NCBI GenBank assembly: GCA_024103195.1
Contig: JAGFIW010000206.1
Span: 26,603 to 90,602, forward strand
Reading direction: 5' to 3'
DNA length: 64,000 nt
DNA from: Saprospiraceae bacterium
GTDB taxonomy: Bacteria > Bacteroidota > Bacteroidia > Chitinophagales > Saprospiraceae
Shown in pieces: positions 27,240 through 34,467 of this stretch. The position numbers and the translations under genes were made by a program. Positions within the stretch are counted from its first letter, which is position 1. The number at the start of each line of letters is the position of its first letter. The notes under the pieces are model-generated. The model saw nothing but the letters and a program-made list of their open reading frames with translations, was not told the origin of the DNA and made no database searches.

Positions 27240-27845
27240 TCATGCATGATGTAGCCAGGGATTTGGTGCCGGGAAGGCTACGGCCATGTGGGAGAGCAGC
27301 TCCGGAAAGAACCGGCGAAAGTCCATTCGGTAGGCATCCTTTTGTTCGTGCAGGGCTTCAATGGCCGGCTCGAAGAATTCCGGTCTTGATACCCTGTGGG
27401 CCATCCTGTGAAAAACCCTGCCGAGATCAGCCCGTGAGCGATAGCCTCCCAACCATCGATGTTCGATCATGGTGCGCAGGCGTTGTCTGTGCGATTCCGG
27501 TGCCAGGTGCAGGTGGTCACCCAGCATTTGATAAACGGCCACCTCGAAATCCTCCAAAGTTATGGCCACAAAGTGGGACCATTCGGCAGTCAAAAGGAAG
27601 TCATAGAATACATCGATGACCACACTCGCATACTTCCCTGAGGCGGATCGAATGCGGCGCTTGCTTTCTCGGACGGCGGGATGGCTGTCCGTATAGCGGT
27701 CAATCTCCCGGTGAAACCGAACGCCATCCATGACGGATTCCGGCAGATCCGCCCACTCTGCGGGCCGGAGAAAGTCAGCCAGATAGTTGCCCATCGCCTT
27801 TTCCGGGGAGGGGCCTGAAAGCAAAAGATGGGCAAGGAAGTTCAG
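27240..27845 (-). CDS. Acyl carrier protein phosphodiesterase (AcpH/DUF479 family), probable CTG start
   Basis: About 200 residues. The family removes 4'-phosphopantetheine from acyl carrier protein. It has the conserved early block GNYLADF, then VRFHREIDRYTDSHP and the DVFYDFLL region. Homologues start MNFLAHLYLS; here the frame reads LNFLAHLLLSG with CTG at 27843-27845 in the place of ATG and a stop 13 bases upstream. The nearest alternatives are a TTG at 27824 or an ATG at codon 18 of the call, both of which would remove conserved residues. A rare CTG start (or ATC at 27857) is therefore inferred. It diverges from ychF. Confidence 0.82.
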   Translation of the reverse strand: MNFLAHLLLSGPSPEKAMGNYLADFLRPAEWADLPESVMDGVRFHREIDRYTDSHPAVRESKRRIRSASGKYASVVIDVFYDFLLTAEWSHFVAITLEDFEVAVYQMLGDHLHLAPESHRQRLRTMIEHRWLGGYRSRADLGRVFHRMAHRVSRPEFFEPAIEALHEQKDAYRMDFRRFFPELLSHMAVAFPAPNPWLHHA

Positions 27846-27875
27846 CTTGGCCGGGATTCAGGGTGATAAAACGGC

Positions 27876-27883
27876 TATCTTTG
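27876..27883 (+). promoter_or_regulatory. ychF: Candidate -7 box (TATCTTTG) for ychF
   Basis: A full match to TAnnTTTG, ending 24 bases before the ychF ATG. It supports the start at 27908 over the upstream in-frame ATG at 27863, which would lie before the promoter. Confidence 0.65.
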
Positions 27884-27907
27884 CGCCTTCGTTCAAAAAT
27901 CGCCTTT

Positions 27908-29005
27908 ATGGGTCTCAAATGCGGAATCGTCGGATTGCCGAATGTAGGAAAATCCACGCTATTCAATGCCCTGACATCAGCCCGCGCATTGGCGGCCAAC
28001 TATCCCTTTGCCACCAAGGAACCCAACATCGGGATGATTACCGTTCCCGATCCCCGTTTAGAGGAATTGGCCAAGTTGATCCGGCCCAAGGCGGTGATTC
28101 CCACCACTATAGAAATCGTGGACATTGCCGGTCTCATCAAGGGTGCTTCTCAGGGAGAGGGTTTGGGAAACCAGTTTCTGGCCAATATCCGGGAGGTGGA
28201 TGCCATCCTTCATGTCGTGCGATGTTTTGACAATGACAATGTCATCCATGTTGACGGGAGTATCTCGCCCGTTCGCGACAAGGAAATCATCGATACCGAG
28301 TTGCTGCTGAAGGATCTGGAAACGGTGGAGAAACGGCTCGATCGCCTGCGGAAACAAGCTAAAAGCGGCAACAAGGAGGATGCGAGGTTGGTTGAATTGG
28401 GAGACCGTATCTATCAGTCACTTGAACAAGGCATTCCTGCCCGTACCCTTTCATTGGACAAAGACAGCCAGGCTTTGGTGGATTCCATGTTTCTGCTCAC
28501 GGCCAAGCCGATCCTGTATGTGTGTAATGTGGATGAGGGGTCAGTTGTTTCGGGCAATGGGCACACACGGGCCTTTGCCGAAGCCGTGGCCCATGAAAAA
28601 GCCGGGATCATTCTCATCTCCGCAGCCATTGAAGCCGAAATTACGGAGCTTGAAGACCCAGACGAAAGAGCCCTTTTTCTGGAAGAGATGGGCCTCAGCG
28701 AACTCGGCGTCAATCGCGTCATCCGGGAAGCATATGCGCTCCTCAATCTCATCACGTATTTCACGGCCGGAGAAAAAGAAGTGCGCGCATGGACCATCAC
28801 CAAGGGTACGCTGGCTCCTCAGGCCGCAGGTGTCATCCATTCGGATTTCGAAAAAGGATTCATCCGGGCCGAAGTGATTCCATTTGCGGAATTCATCCGT
28901 CTCGGCTCGGAAGCAGCGGTGAAGGAAGCCGGAAAGATGAGTGTGGAAGGCAAAGAATATGTGGTCCGGGACGGGGATGTCATGCATTTCCGGTTCAATG
29001 TCTAA
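27908..29005 (+). CDS. ychF: Ribosome-binding ATPase YchF (Obg-like)
   Basis: 365 residues from the ATG at 27908 (MGLKCGIVGLPNVGKSTLFN). YchF is an Obg-family P-loop ATPase that binds ribosomes. Visible are the P-loop GLPNVGKST, DIAGLIKGASQGEGLGNQFL and the NVDE motif (in place of NKxD) that explains the ATP preference, plus the C-terminal TGS-like end (AWTITKGTLAPQAAGVIHSDFEKGFIRAEV). The frame is open from 27863, but the TATCTTTG box lies after that. The next gene starts within its last codons. Confidence 0.96.
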   Translation: MGLKCGIVGLPNVGKSTLFNALTSARALAANYPFATKEPNIGMITVPDPRLEELAKLIRPKAVIPTTIEIVDIAGLIKGASQGEGLGNQFLANIREVDAILHVVRCFDNDNVIHVDGSISPVRDKEIIDTELLLKDLETVEKRLDRLRKQAKSGNKEDARLVELGDRIYQSLEQGIPARTLSLDKDSQALVDSMFLLTAKPILYVCNVDEGSVVSGNGHTRAFAEAVAHEKAGIILISAAIEAEITELEDPDERALFLEEMGLSELGVNRVIREAYALLNLITYFTAGEKEVRAWTITKGTLAPQAAGVIHSDFEKGFIRAEVIPFAEFIRLGSEAAVKEAGKMSVEGKEYVVRDGDVMHFRFNV

Positions 29006-29624
29006 GCCCGGTCGGTTTCACTACTTTTTGATGTACAAACCTTATGGGGTATTGTGCCAGTTTACGCCCGAAGTGCCGGGTCAAACCACGCTGGCGGATG
29101 TGTATGCATTTCCCAAAGGCGTGTACCCGGCAGGCCGGCTGGATCAGGATAGTGAGGGTATGTTGTTGCTGACGGATGATCCCGGTCTGAAAACCATATT
29201 GCTTGACCCGGCCAACCGCATGGCCAAATCCTATGCCGTGCAGGTGGAAGGGTCTCCTGCTGAAGCAGATCTTGCCCCTTTGACCGAGGGTTTGACCATC
29301 CGGATCAAAGGGAAGCCCGTGTCTCTCCGGCCGGCCTTTTTCCGCATTCCACTTCACCCATTGGAATTACCTGAGAGGATCCCTCCGGTGCGTTTCCGCA
29401 AGCAAATACCCGACACTTGGGTAGAAATCGTGCTGACCGAGGGAAAAAACCGGCAAGTGCGCCGGATGATGGCCGCCCTGGGATTTCCTGTACTCCGGCT
29501 GGTTCGCACCGGCTTGGGCAACTGGAAAATGACAGACCTTGTTCCCGGACAGGTGGTTTCCTTCAACCGTGAAGAGGTCCTGGAACGTCTGGGTCTCGGT
29601 CCGAAAGGTCGCCTTCGCGATTGA
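28998..29624 (+). CDS. RsuA/RluB/RluE-family pseudouridine synthase
   Basis: 208 residues from the ATG at 28998, overlapping the ychF stop by 8 bases; an upstream in-frame start at 28941 would lie deep inside ychF. The catalytic Asp is in PAGRLDQDSEGMLLLTDD, and the family motifs YKPYGVLCQF and TEGKNRQVRRMMAALGFPVLRLVRTGLG are complete. There is no S4 domain, as in RluE, so it probably modifies a uridine in 23S rRNA; the exact site is not readable. Confidence 0.93.
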   Translation: MSKPGRFHYFLMYKPYGVLCQFTPEVPGQTTLADVYAFPKGVYPAGRLDQDSEGMLLLTDDPGLKTILLDPANRMAKSYAVQVEGSPAEADLAPLTEGLTIRIKGKPVSLRPAFFRIPLHPLELPERIPPVRFRKQIPDTWVEIVLTEGKNRQVRRMMAALGFPVLRLVRTGLGNWKMTDLVPGQVVSFNREEVLERLGLGPKGRLRD

Positions 29625-29657
29625 CTTAAACCCAAAATGCCGTTCGTATTCCTGCCG

Positions 29658-30494
29658 TCAAAGGGACTTCCGGACCTGGCGTTCGCCAAGGCCATATTGG
29701 GTCCGGTGTTCCTCGGCCTTGGCAGCCAGTTGTTTGAGCCGGGTACTTCTCTTTCCCGGATCGGGGTGTGTACTCAGAAATTCCGGCATTTTGCCACCTC
29801 CGCTTTTGGCATTCATGCGGTCCCAGAATGCCGGGGCTTCGTTGATGTCATATCCGGCAATGGCAGCGAGGTACAGTCCTATTTCGTCGGCTTCGGATTC
29901 ATGCTTGCGGCTAAAGGGCAATAAGGCCCCCACCTGGGCGCCGACACCATAGGCGACCTGAAGAAGCTCCCGGGTCTCTTCGGGCTTGTCATGCAAGGCT
30001 ACATCCAGGGCAACGCCACCCAACTGAGCCACGAGCATCTGACTCATCCGTTCATTGCCGTGATAGGCCAGGGCATGGGCCATTTCGTGGCCCAAAAGGA
30101 CGGCCATGGCATCCGTATTCTGTACGACGGGCAATATCCCTGTATAGACTACGACTTTGCCACCCGGCATACACCAGGCATTGACCAGCGGATCTTCGAC
30201 CAGGTTGAATTCCCAGTTGAACCCTTTGAGCTCGGCAGAAAGGCCTTTGGCCAGATAATACTTTTCGATGGCGCGCTTGAGATTGTGCCCAACTTCCCGG
30301 ACGAGGGTGGTCTTTTGGGCATCGCCGCTCAGTTTGTTTTGTTGGAGAAACTGGTTGTATTCCGTTAGAGACATGGCCGCCAGTTCCGATTCGGGCAGCA
30401 TTTTCAATTGCTTGCGACCGGTGAATGCCACTTTGGTACACGCCGCCAGCAAAATGGCAGCGACGGACAGTGTGAGAAGGAATTTCGGTTTCAT
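29658..30494 (-). CDS. M48 family metalloprotease lipoprotein
   Basis: 278 residues with a lipoprotein signal (LLAAC, Cys19). The zinc site is HEMAH (136-140) with the third ligand in ESEADEIGLYLAAIAGYD. This is the LoiP/BepA-like layout of periplasmic M48 proteases involved in outer-membrane protein quality control. There is no TPR tail, so it is closest to the short LoiP type. A -7 box (TACTTTTG, minus strand) lies just upstream at 30515-30522. Confidence 0.93.
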   Translation of the reverse strand: MKPKFLLTLSVAAILLAACTKVAFTGRKQLKMLPESELAAMSLTEYNQFLQQNKLSGDAQKTTLVREVGHNLKRAIEKYYLAKGLSAELKGFNWEFNLVEDPLVNAWCMPGGKVVVYTGILPVVQNTDAMAVLLGHEMAHALAYHGNERMSQMLVAQLGGVALDVALHDKPEETRELLQVAYGVGAQVGALLPFSRKHESEADEIGLYLAAIAGYDINEAPAFWDRMNAKSGGGKMPEFLSTHPDPGKRSTRLKQLAAKAEEHRTQYGLGERQVRKSL

Positions 30495-30514
30495 ACCCGT
30501 CTGGATGGTTGGTA

Positions 30515-30522
30515 CAAAAGTA
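30515..30522 (-). promoter_or_regulatory. Candidate -7 box (TACTTTTG) for the M48 protease gene
   Basis: Minus-strand match to TAnnTTTG, 20 bases before the ATG at 30494. The same octamer precedes pdhB. Confidence 0.6.
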
Positions 30523-30691
30523 AGACGGCTGCCAGGAAAAAAAGTTATCCATCCGGTCGGACAAACTACCGGTGAATGTCCATAAAGATGCCTGAACCAT
30601 GTCAGGATGGTCCTTTTTCATTAGGAATGCCCGGGCCCGGTGGGTATCCTTTCAACCAACTTTCAAATCCGGAAGTGATGTCAGATTCTTG

Positions 30692-31747
30692 TCAGACCTT
30701 GCGGTAAGCCACCTCTTTGACGGCGCGTATGATGCGCTCCGGGTTGGGGAGGAACGCATCGACCAGGGTAGAGGCGTATGGCAGTGAGGTGTCGGCGCTG
30801 TTGATCCGGATCACCGGGGCATCGAGGTGATCGAAGGCATGGCGTTGGACGGCATACGCCACCTCGCTCGACACGGAAGCAAAAGGCCAGGATTCATCCA
30901 CGACCACCAGGCGGTTGGTTTTTTGCACGGAACGAATGATCGTCTCGTAGTCCATGGGCCGGATGGTTCGAAGGTCAATGACCTCCGCATCAATACCCTC
31001 GCGGGCCAATTCGGCGGCTGCCTGGAGACAGGTCCAGACCATTTTGTTGAAAGTGACGATCGTGACGTCCGACCCGGTGCGGCGGATGGCGGCTTTCCCG
31101 ATTTCGACCACATAATCTTCACCATCCCGGGGTACTTCACCTAACGCCGGCAATTCGGTCTGCTGGAATTTGTAGTGGCGCTCACCTTGGCCGTTGGCAA
31201 CGAGTTCCATGGCATAGAAGACTTCGGATTCCATCACGCAGACCGGATCAGGATCGCGGATGGCCGCCTTGAGCAGACCTTTGGCATCCACGGGGTCCAC
31301 ACAGGAGATCACTTTGAGGCCGGGCGTGTTGCCGAGCCAGCTTTCAAAAGTCTGGGAATGCTGTTGGGCCAACTGACCGGCTGAGCCCGAAGGTCCGCGA
31401 AACACGATGGGACAACTGAAATCGCCTGCAGATTGGGAAAGCGTTTTGGCTGCATTGTTGACGATTTGGTCAAAGGCCAGCACGGCAAAGTTCCAGGTCA
31501 TGAATTCGACAATGGGTCGCAATCCGTTCATGGCAGCGCCTACGCCAATGCCGGCGAATCCCAATTCTGCAATAGGGGTATCGATAACCCTTCGAGGTCC
31601 GAACTCCTCCAACATGCCTTTGCTGACTTTATAGGCTCCGTTGTATTCGGCCACTTCTTCGCCCATCAGGAATACGGTTTCGTCCCTGCGCATTTCCTCA
31701 GACATTGCCTCGCGAAGGGAGTCCCTGAGTAGTATTTGATAGCCCAT
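30692..31747 (-). CDS. pdhB: Pyruvate dehydrogenase E1 component, beta subunit
   Basis: 351 residues from MGYQILLRDSLREAMSEEMRRDETVFLMGEEVAEYNGAYK (ATG at 31747). The frame is open for 21 more codons, but the -7 box at 31768-31775 lies inside that part. The beta subunit works with the alpha subunit and thiamine diphosphate to decarboxylate pyruvate. Family motifs: GFAGIGVGAAMNGLRPIVEFM, FRGPSGSAGQLAQQHSQ, the C-terminal DLRTIRPMD and VVVDESWPFAS. The alpha subunit is not adjacent. A branched-chain 2-oxoacid dehydrogenase beta subunit is the alternative, but the similarity is clearest to PdhB. Confidence 0.93.
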   Translation of the reverse strand: MGYQILLRDSLREAMSEEMRRDETVFLMGEEVAEYNGAYKVSKGMLEEFGPRRVIDTPIAELGFAGIGVGAAMNGLRPIVEFMTWNFAVLAFDQIVNNAAKTLSQSAGDFSCPIVFRGPSGSAGQLAQQHSQTFESWLGNTPGLKVISCVDPVDAKGLLKAAIRDPDPVCVMESEVFYAMELVANGQGERHYKFQQTELPALGEVPRDGEDYVVEIGKAAIRRTGSDVTIVTFNKMVWTCLQAAAELAREGIDAEVIDLRTIRPMDYETIIRSVQKTNRLVVVDESWPFASVSSEVAYAVQRHAFDHLDAPVIRINSADTSLPYASTLVDAFLPNPERIIRAVKEVAYRKV

Positions 31748-31767
31748 CGTGTACCGTTTTGGCGCTG

Positions 31768-31775
31768 CAAAAGTA
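31768..31775 (-). promoter_or_regulatory. pdhB: Candidate -7 box (TACTTTTG) for pdhB
   Basis: Minus-strand TAnnTTTG match, 20 bases upstream of the pdhB ATG. The spacing is the same as at the M48 gene, and it supports the 31747 start. Confidence 0.6.
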
Positions 31776-31837
31776 GTCAACTCCCCGGCTAACGGTTTTC
31801 CCGGACACACAAATCCGCGTGAATGGCAAGAAAATCT

Positions 31838-31845
31838 TATCTTTG
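31838..31845 (+). promoter_or_regulatory. Candidate -7 box (TATCTTTG) for the lipoprotein-ytxJ-mnmD operon
   Basis: Plus-strand TAnnTTTG match, 59 bases before the ATG at 31905. It is the only good match ahead of this three-gene run. Confidence 0.6.
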
Positions 31846-31904
31846 TCTGACAACAAAGCTCCTACATCCTCCGTTTGAGAACAAACACGTCAAAGGTCCC
31901 GTAC

Positions 31905-32060
31905 ATGAAAAAGGGTTTCAAAATTCTCCGTTCCGCTGCCCTGCTCGGCCTCGTTCTTTTGGCCACTTCCTGCAATCGCGGCAACGGATGCCCGAACAAC
32001 TTCAAAGTGACCGAGGGGCTTGAAGCCGCTCTTCAGTCCGTGATTGCCATGTTGTTCTGA
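31905..32060 (+). CDS. Small lipoprotein (51 residues), unknown function
   Basis: MKKGFKILRSAALL, then a lipobox LLATSC; the mature peptide is only ~26 residues (CNRGNGCPNNFKVTE...). It has a second Cys in GNGCPN and an amphipathic end (SVIAMLF). An in-frame ATG at 31875 is less likely because the K-rich signal start fits 31905. It is five bases ahead of ytxJ, downstream of a good -7 box, so it is most likely the first gene of that operon. The function is unknown. Confidence 0.72.
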   Translation: MKKGFKILRSAALLGLVLLATSCNRGNGCPNNFKVTEGLEAALQSVIAMLF

Positions 32061-32065
32061 ACCAT

Positions 32066-32413
32066 ATGGCGTGGTGTACCCTCCGGGAGGATTCTGCTTT
32101 CGATGATCTCCTGGCTGCCTCCCATCACCAACCCATCCTGCTCTTCAAACACAGTCCCCGTTGCGGGACCAGTTTTTTCGTGCGTCGTCATCTGGAAAAA
32201 TCTTCCTCCCTGGCGGGCCAGCCCATCTTTTGGGTGGACGTCATCCAGCACCGGAATTTGGCGCGCAGGGTGTCCTCCACACTGGCCGTGCCGCACGAAT
32301 CCCCTCAACTTCTTCTGATCCACCGGGGAGAATGTGTGTGGGCAGAGGACCATCATGCCATTCTTGACGAGGAAGTAGTCCGTGAACTGGAGCGGTATCG
32401 AATGACGGCATGA
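32066..32413 (+). CDS. ytxJ: YtxJ-like bacillithiol-system redox protein (monothiol bacilliredoxin)
   Basis: 115 residues with a thioredoxin-like fold and a single active Cys in FKHSPRCGTS, where typical members have FKHSxxCPIS. The later PQLLLIHRGECVWAEDHHAI matches the family's cis-strand and end. YtxJ proteins are thought to remove bacillithiol from mixed disulfides on proteins, which implies that this organism makes bacillithiol. The Pro that normally follows the Cys is Gly here. It overlaps mnmD by four bases (ATGA). Confidence 0.85.
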   Translation: MAWCTLREDSAFDDLLAASHHQPILLFKHSPRCGTSFFVRRHLEKSSSLAGQPIFWVDVIQHRNLARRVSSTLAVPHESPQLLLIHRGECVWAEDHHAILDEEVVRELERYRMTA

Positions 32414-33090
32414 GCAGTCCTGCCATGATTCTGCTGACGGAAGACGGATCCCCTACCCTTTACGCTCCCCGTTTTCAAGCCACCTATCACTCGCGGCACG
32501 GTGCGTTGCAGGAATCAAATCACGTTTTTCTGGAGGCGGGGTGGCGCTTTCGGATTACCCAACCGGTATCCGGGCCATTGCGCATTTTCGAAATGGGATT
32601 TGGGACGGGTCTCAATGCCTTTCTCACGTGCCTCGCCACAGCAAAAATGCGGGTTGACACGAAATACATTTCGTTTGACCTGTATCCCGTCGAACCAGCG
32701 ATTACAGATCAACTGATGTATACCGGGATGGAGGATCCGGAAGCCAAAGCCCTGTTCCGGCAGCTGCACCAGGCGGAATGGGAGCAGGATGCCTCCGTTG
32801 CGCCCTATTTCACCCTTTTAAAATCCAGGCAAGACATCTGTTCGGCCTCATTTCTGCCTCCTTCTGATCTGATCTACTACGACGCATTTGGTCCCGAGAC
32901 GCAGCCCGAATTGTGGTCAGAATCCGTGCTTTCCGTTGTTGCCTCGGCATTGGCACCTGGTGGAGTATTGGTTACTTATTGTGCCAAGGGGGATGTGCGC
33001 CGTTGCTGGCAAAGGGCCGGATTGCAGGTGGAACGGTTGCCAGGCCCGCCGGGTAAACGGGAGATGCTGCGTGCCATCAAGCCTTTTTGA
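32410..33090 (+). CDS. mnmD: tRNA (5-methylaminomethyl-2-thiouridine34) methyltransferase, MnmD-type
   Basis: 226 residues. MnmD is the methylating half of MnmC and finishes mnm5s2U at the wobble base of some tRNAs. Motifs: TEDGSPTLYAPRFQATYHSRHGALQESNHVFLEAG, the SAM site IFEMGFGTGLNAF, and IYYDAFGPETQPELW with FSPxxQPELW-like catalytic context. It is stand-alone, with no FAD oxidase domain, as in many Bacteroidota. Its ATG overlaps the ytxJ stop. The thiolase acting at the same base, MnmA, is encoded at 52547-53662. Confidence 0.93.
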   Translation: MSSPAMILLTEDGSPTLYAPRFQATYHSRHGALQESNHVFLEAGWRFRITQPVSGPLRIFEMGFGTGLNAFLTCLATAKMRVDTKYISFDLYPVEPAITDQLMYTGMEDPEAKALFRQLHQAEWEQDASVAPYFTLLKSRQDICSASFLPPSDLIYYDAFGPETQPELWSESVLSVVASALAPGGVLVTYCAKGDVRRCWQRAGLQVERLPGPPGKREMLRAIKPF

Positions 33091-33126
33091 GCCGGGGAAG
33101 TTTCTATCTTTCGGGAAATTCGATCC

Positions 33127-34440
33127 ATGAAGAAATTGGCCCTTCACTGGCAGATTTTGTTGGGCATTGTGGCTGGCGTTCTGGCGGGTTGGCTGGCCCT
33201 GGTCACGGGAGGCCAGTCATGGCTCCAAGACTGGATCAAGCCATTGGGCATCATATTCATCAACTTTTTGAAGCTGATTGCCATACCGCTGATCATCACC
33301 AGCCTGATCACCGGTGTCGCTCAGCTCAAGGACATCAGCAAGTTTTCCCGCATAGGCATCAGGACGATCGCTTTGTATTTGGTGACGACCGTCGTGGCCG
33401 TCACGCTTGGACTCCTCCTGGTCAATATCGTTAGGCCATCGCGGGGGCTTTCCGACGATACGCGACAAAACCTGCTTGAAAATTATGCGGGGGTGGCCTC
33501 CGGCAAAATCGAACTGGCCGAACAAGCCCAGGAATCGGGGCCATTGCAACCCCTGGTGGACATTGTCCCGGACAATATTTTTGGAGCACTTTCGGGAAAT
33601 GCCAACATGCTTCAGGTCATCTTTTTCGTCATCTTCCTCGGTATCGGGCTCATTTTGATCCGGGAGGAGGATGCACAGCCTGTTATCGGCTTCTTCCGGG
33701 GATTGAATGAGGTCATCATGAAACTGGTGGATCTGATCATGCTGACCGCCCCCGTAGGCGTGTTCGCGCTCATGGCTACCCTTGTGGTGGAATCTCCCAG
33801 TCTGGATTTGTTCCAGGCCCTGATGTTTTACAGTTTGACGGTGGTCCTGGGTTTGGTCATTCTGATCTTCGGTTTCTATCCTTTGATCGTGCGGGTGTTT
33901 GCCGGCAGGTCGTACCGTTTTTTCATGAAAGGCATCGCACCGGCCCAGTTGCTGGCTTTTTCCACCAGTTCCAGTGCCGCCACCCTACCGGTTACGATGG
34001 AAAGGGTGGAAGAGCATTTGGGTGTTGAGGAAGAAGTGGCGAGCTTTGTATTGCCGGTAGGCGCTACCGTCAACATGGACGGCACCAGTCTGTACCAGGC
34101 CGTGGCGGCTGTATTTATTGCCAACACGCTCGGTCTAGAGTTGACACTGACCCAGCAATTGACCATCGTTTTGACAGCTACATTGGCTTCTATTGGATCG
34201 GCGGCCGTTCCGGGAGCCGGCATGGTCATGCTGGTCATTGTGCTCAATGCCATTGGTGTGCCTGAGGCCGGGCTGGCACTGATTTTCGCTGTCGACCGTC
34301 CGCTGGACATGTTGCGTACGGTGGCCAATGTCACCAGTGATGCCAGTGTTTCCATGATTGTAGCCCGCCAATTGGGCTTGTTGAAGGAGAAGCCGGAAGA
34401 GAAACGGCTAAGCGACTATTATCATCCCGGAGAGCCATAA
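33127..34440 (+). CDS. Dicarboxylate/amino acid:cation symporter (DAACS family, GltP/DctA-like)
   Basis: 437 residues with about eight membrane segments and the family's re-entrant hairpin motifs: the serine-rich STSSSAATLPVTM (HP1) and GATVNMDGTSLYQAVAAVFIANTLG (TM7 NMDGT), followed by HP2 near AAVPGAGMVML and the substrate-binding DRPLDMLRTVANVTSDA. It takes up glutamate, aspartate or C4-dicarboxylates with H+ or Na+; the substrate cannot be fixed by eye. A near-consensus -7 (TATCTTTC, 33105-33112) is close to the start. Confidence 0.93.
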   Translation: MKKLALHWQILLGIVAGVLAGWLALVTGGQSWLQDWIKPLGIIFINFLKLIAIPLIITSLITGVAQLKDISKFSRIGIRTIALYLVTTVVAVTLGLLLVNIVRPSRGLSDDTRQNLLENYAGVASGKIELAEQAQESGPLQPLVDIVPDNIFGALSGNANMLQVIFFVIFLGIGLILIREEDAQPVIGFFRGLNEVIMKLVDLIMLTAPVGVFALMATLVVESPSLDLFQALMFYSLTVVLGLVILIFGFYPLIVRVFAGRSYRFFMKGIAPAQLLAFSTSSSAATLPVTMERVEEHLGVEEEVASFVLPVGATVNMDGTSLYQAVAAVFIANTLGLELTLTQQLTIVLTATLASIGSAAVPGAGMVMLVIVLNAIGVPEAGLALIFAVDRPLDMLRTVANVTSDASVSMIVARQLGLLKEKPEEKRLSDYYHPGEP

Positions 34441-34467
34441 AATCTTTTTCATCCTATTGCCTGGCAT

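Noticed and set aside
29637..29924. Plus-strand ORFs over the M48 gene
   Set aside because: Antisense shadows of a clear metalloprotease gene.
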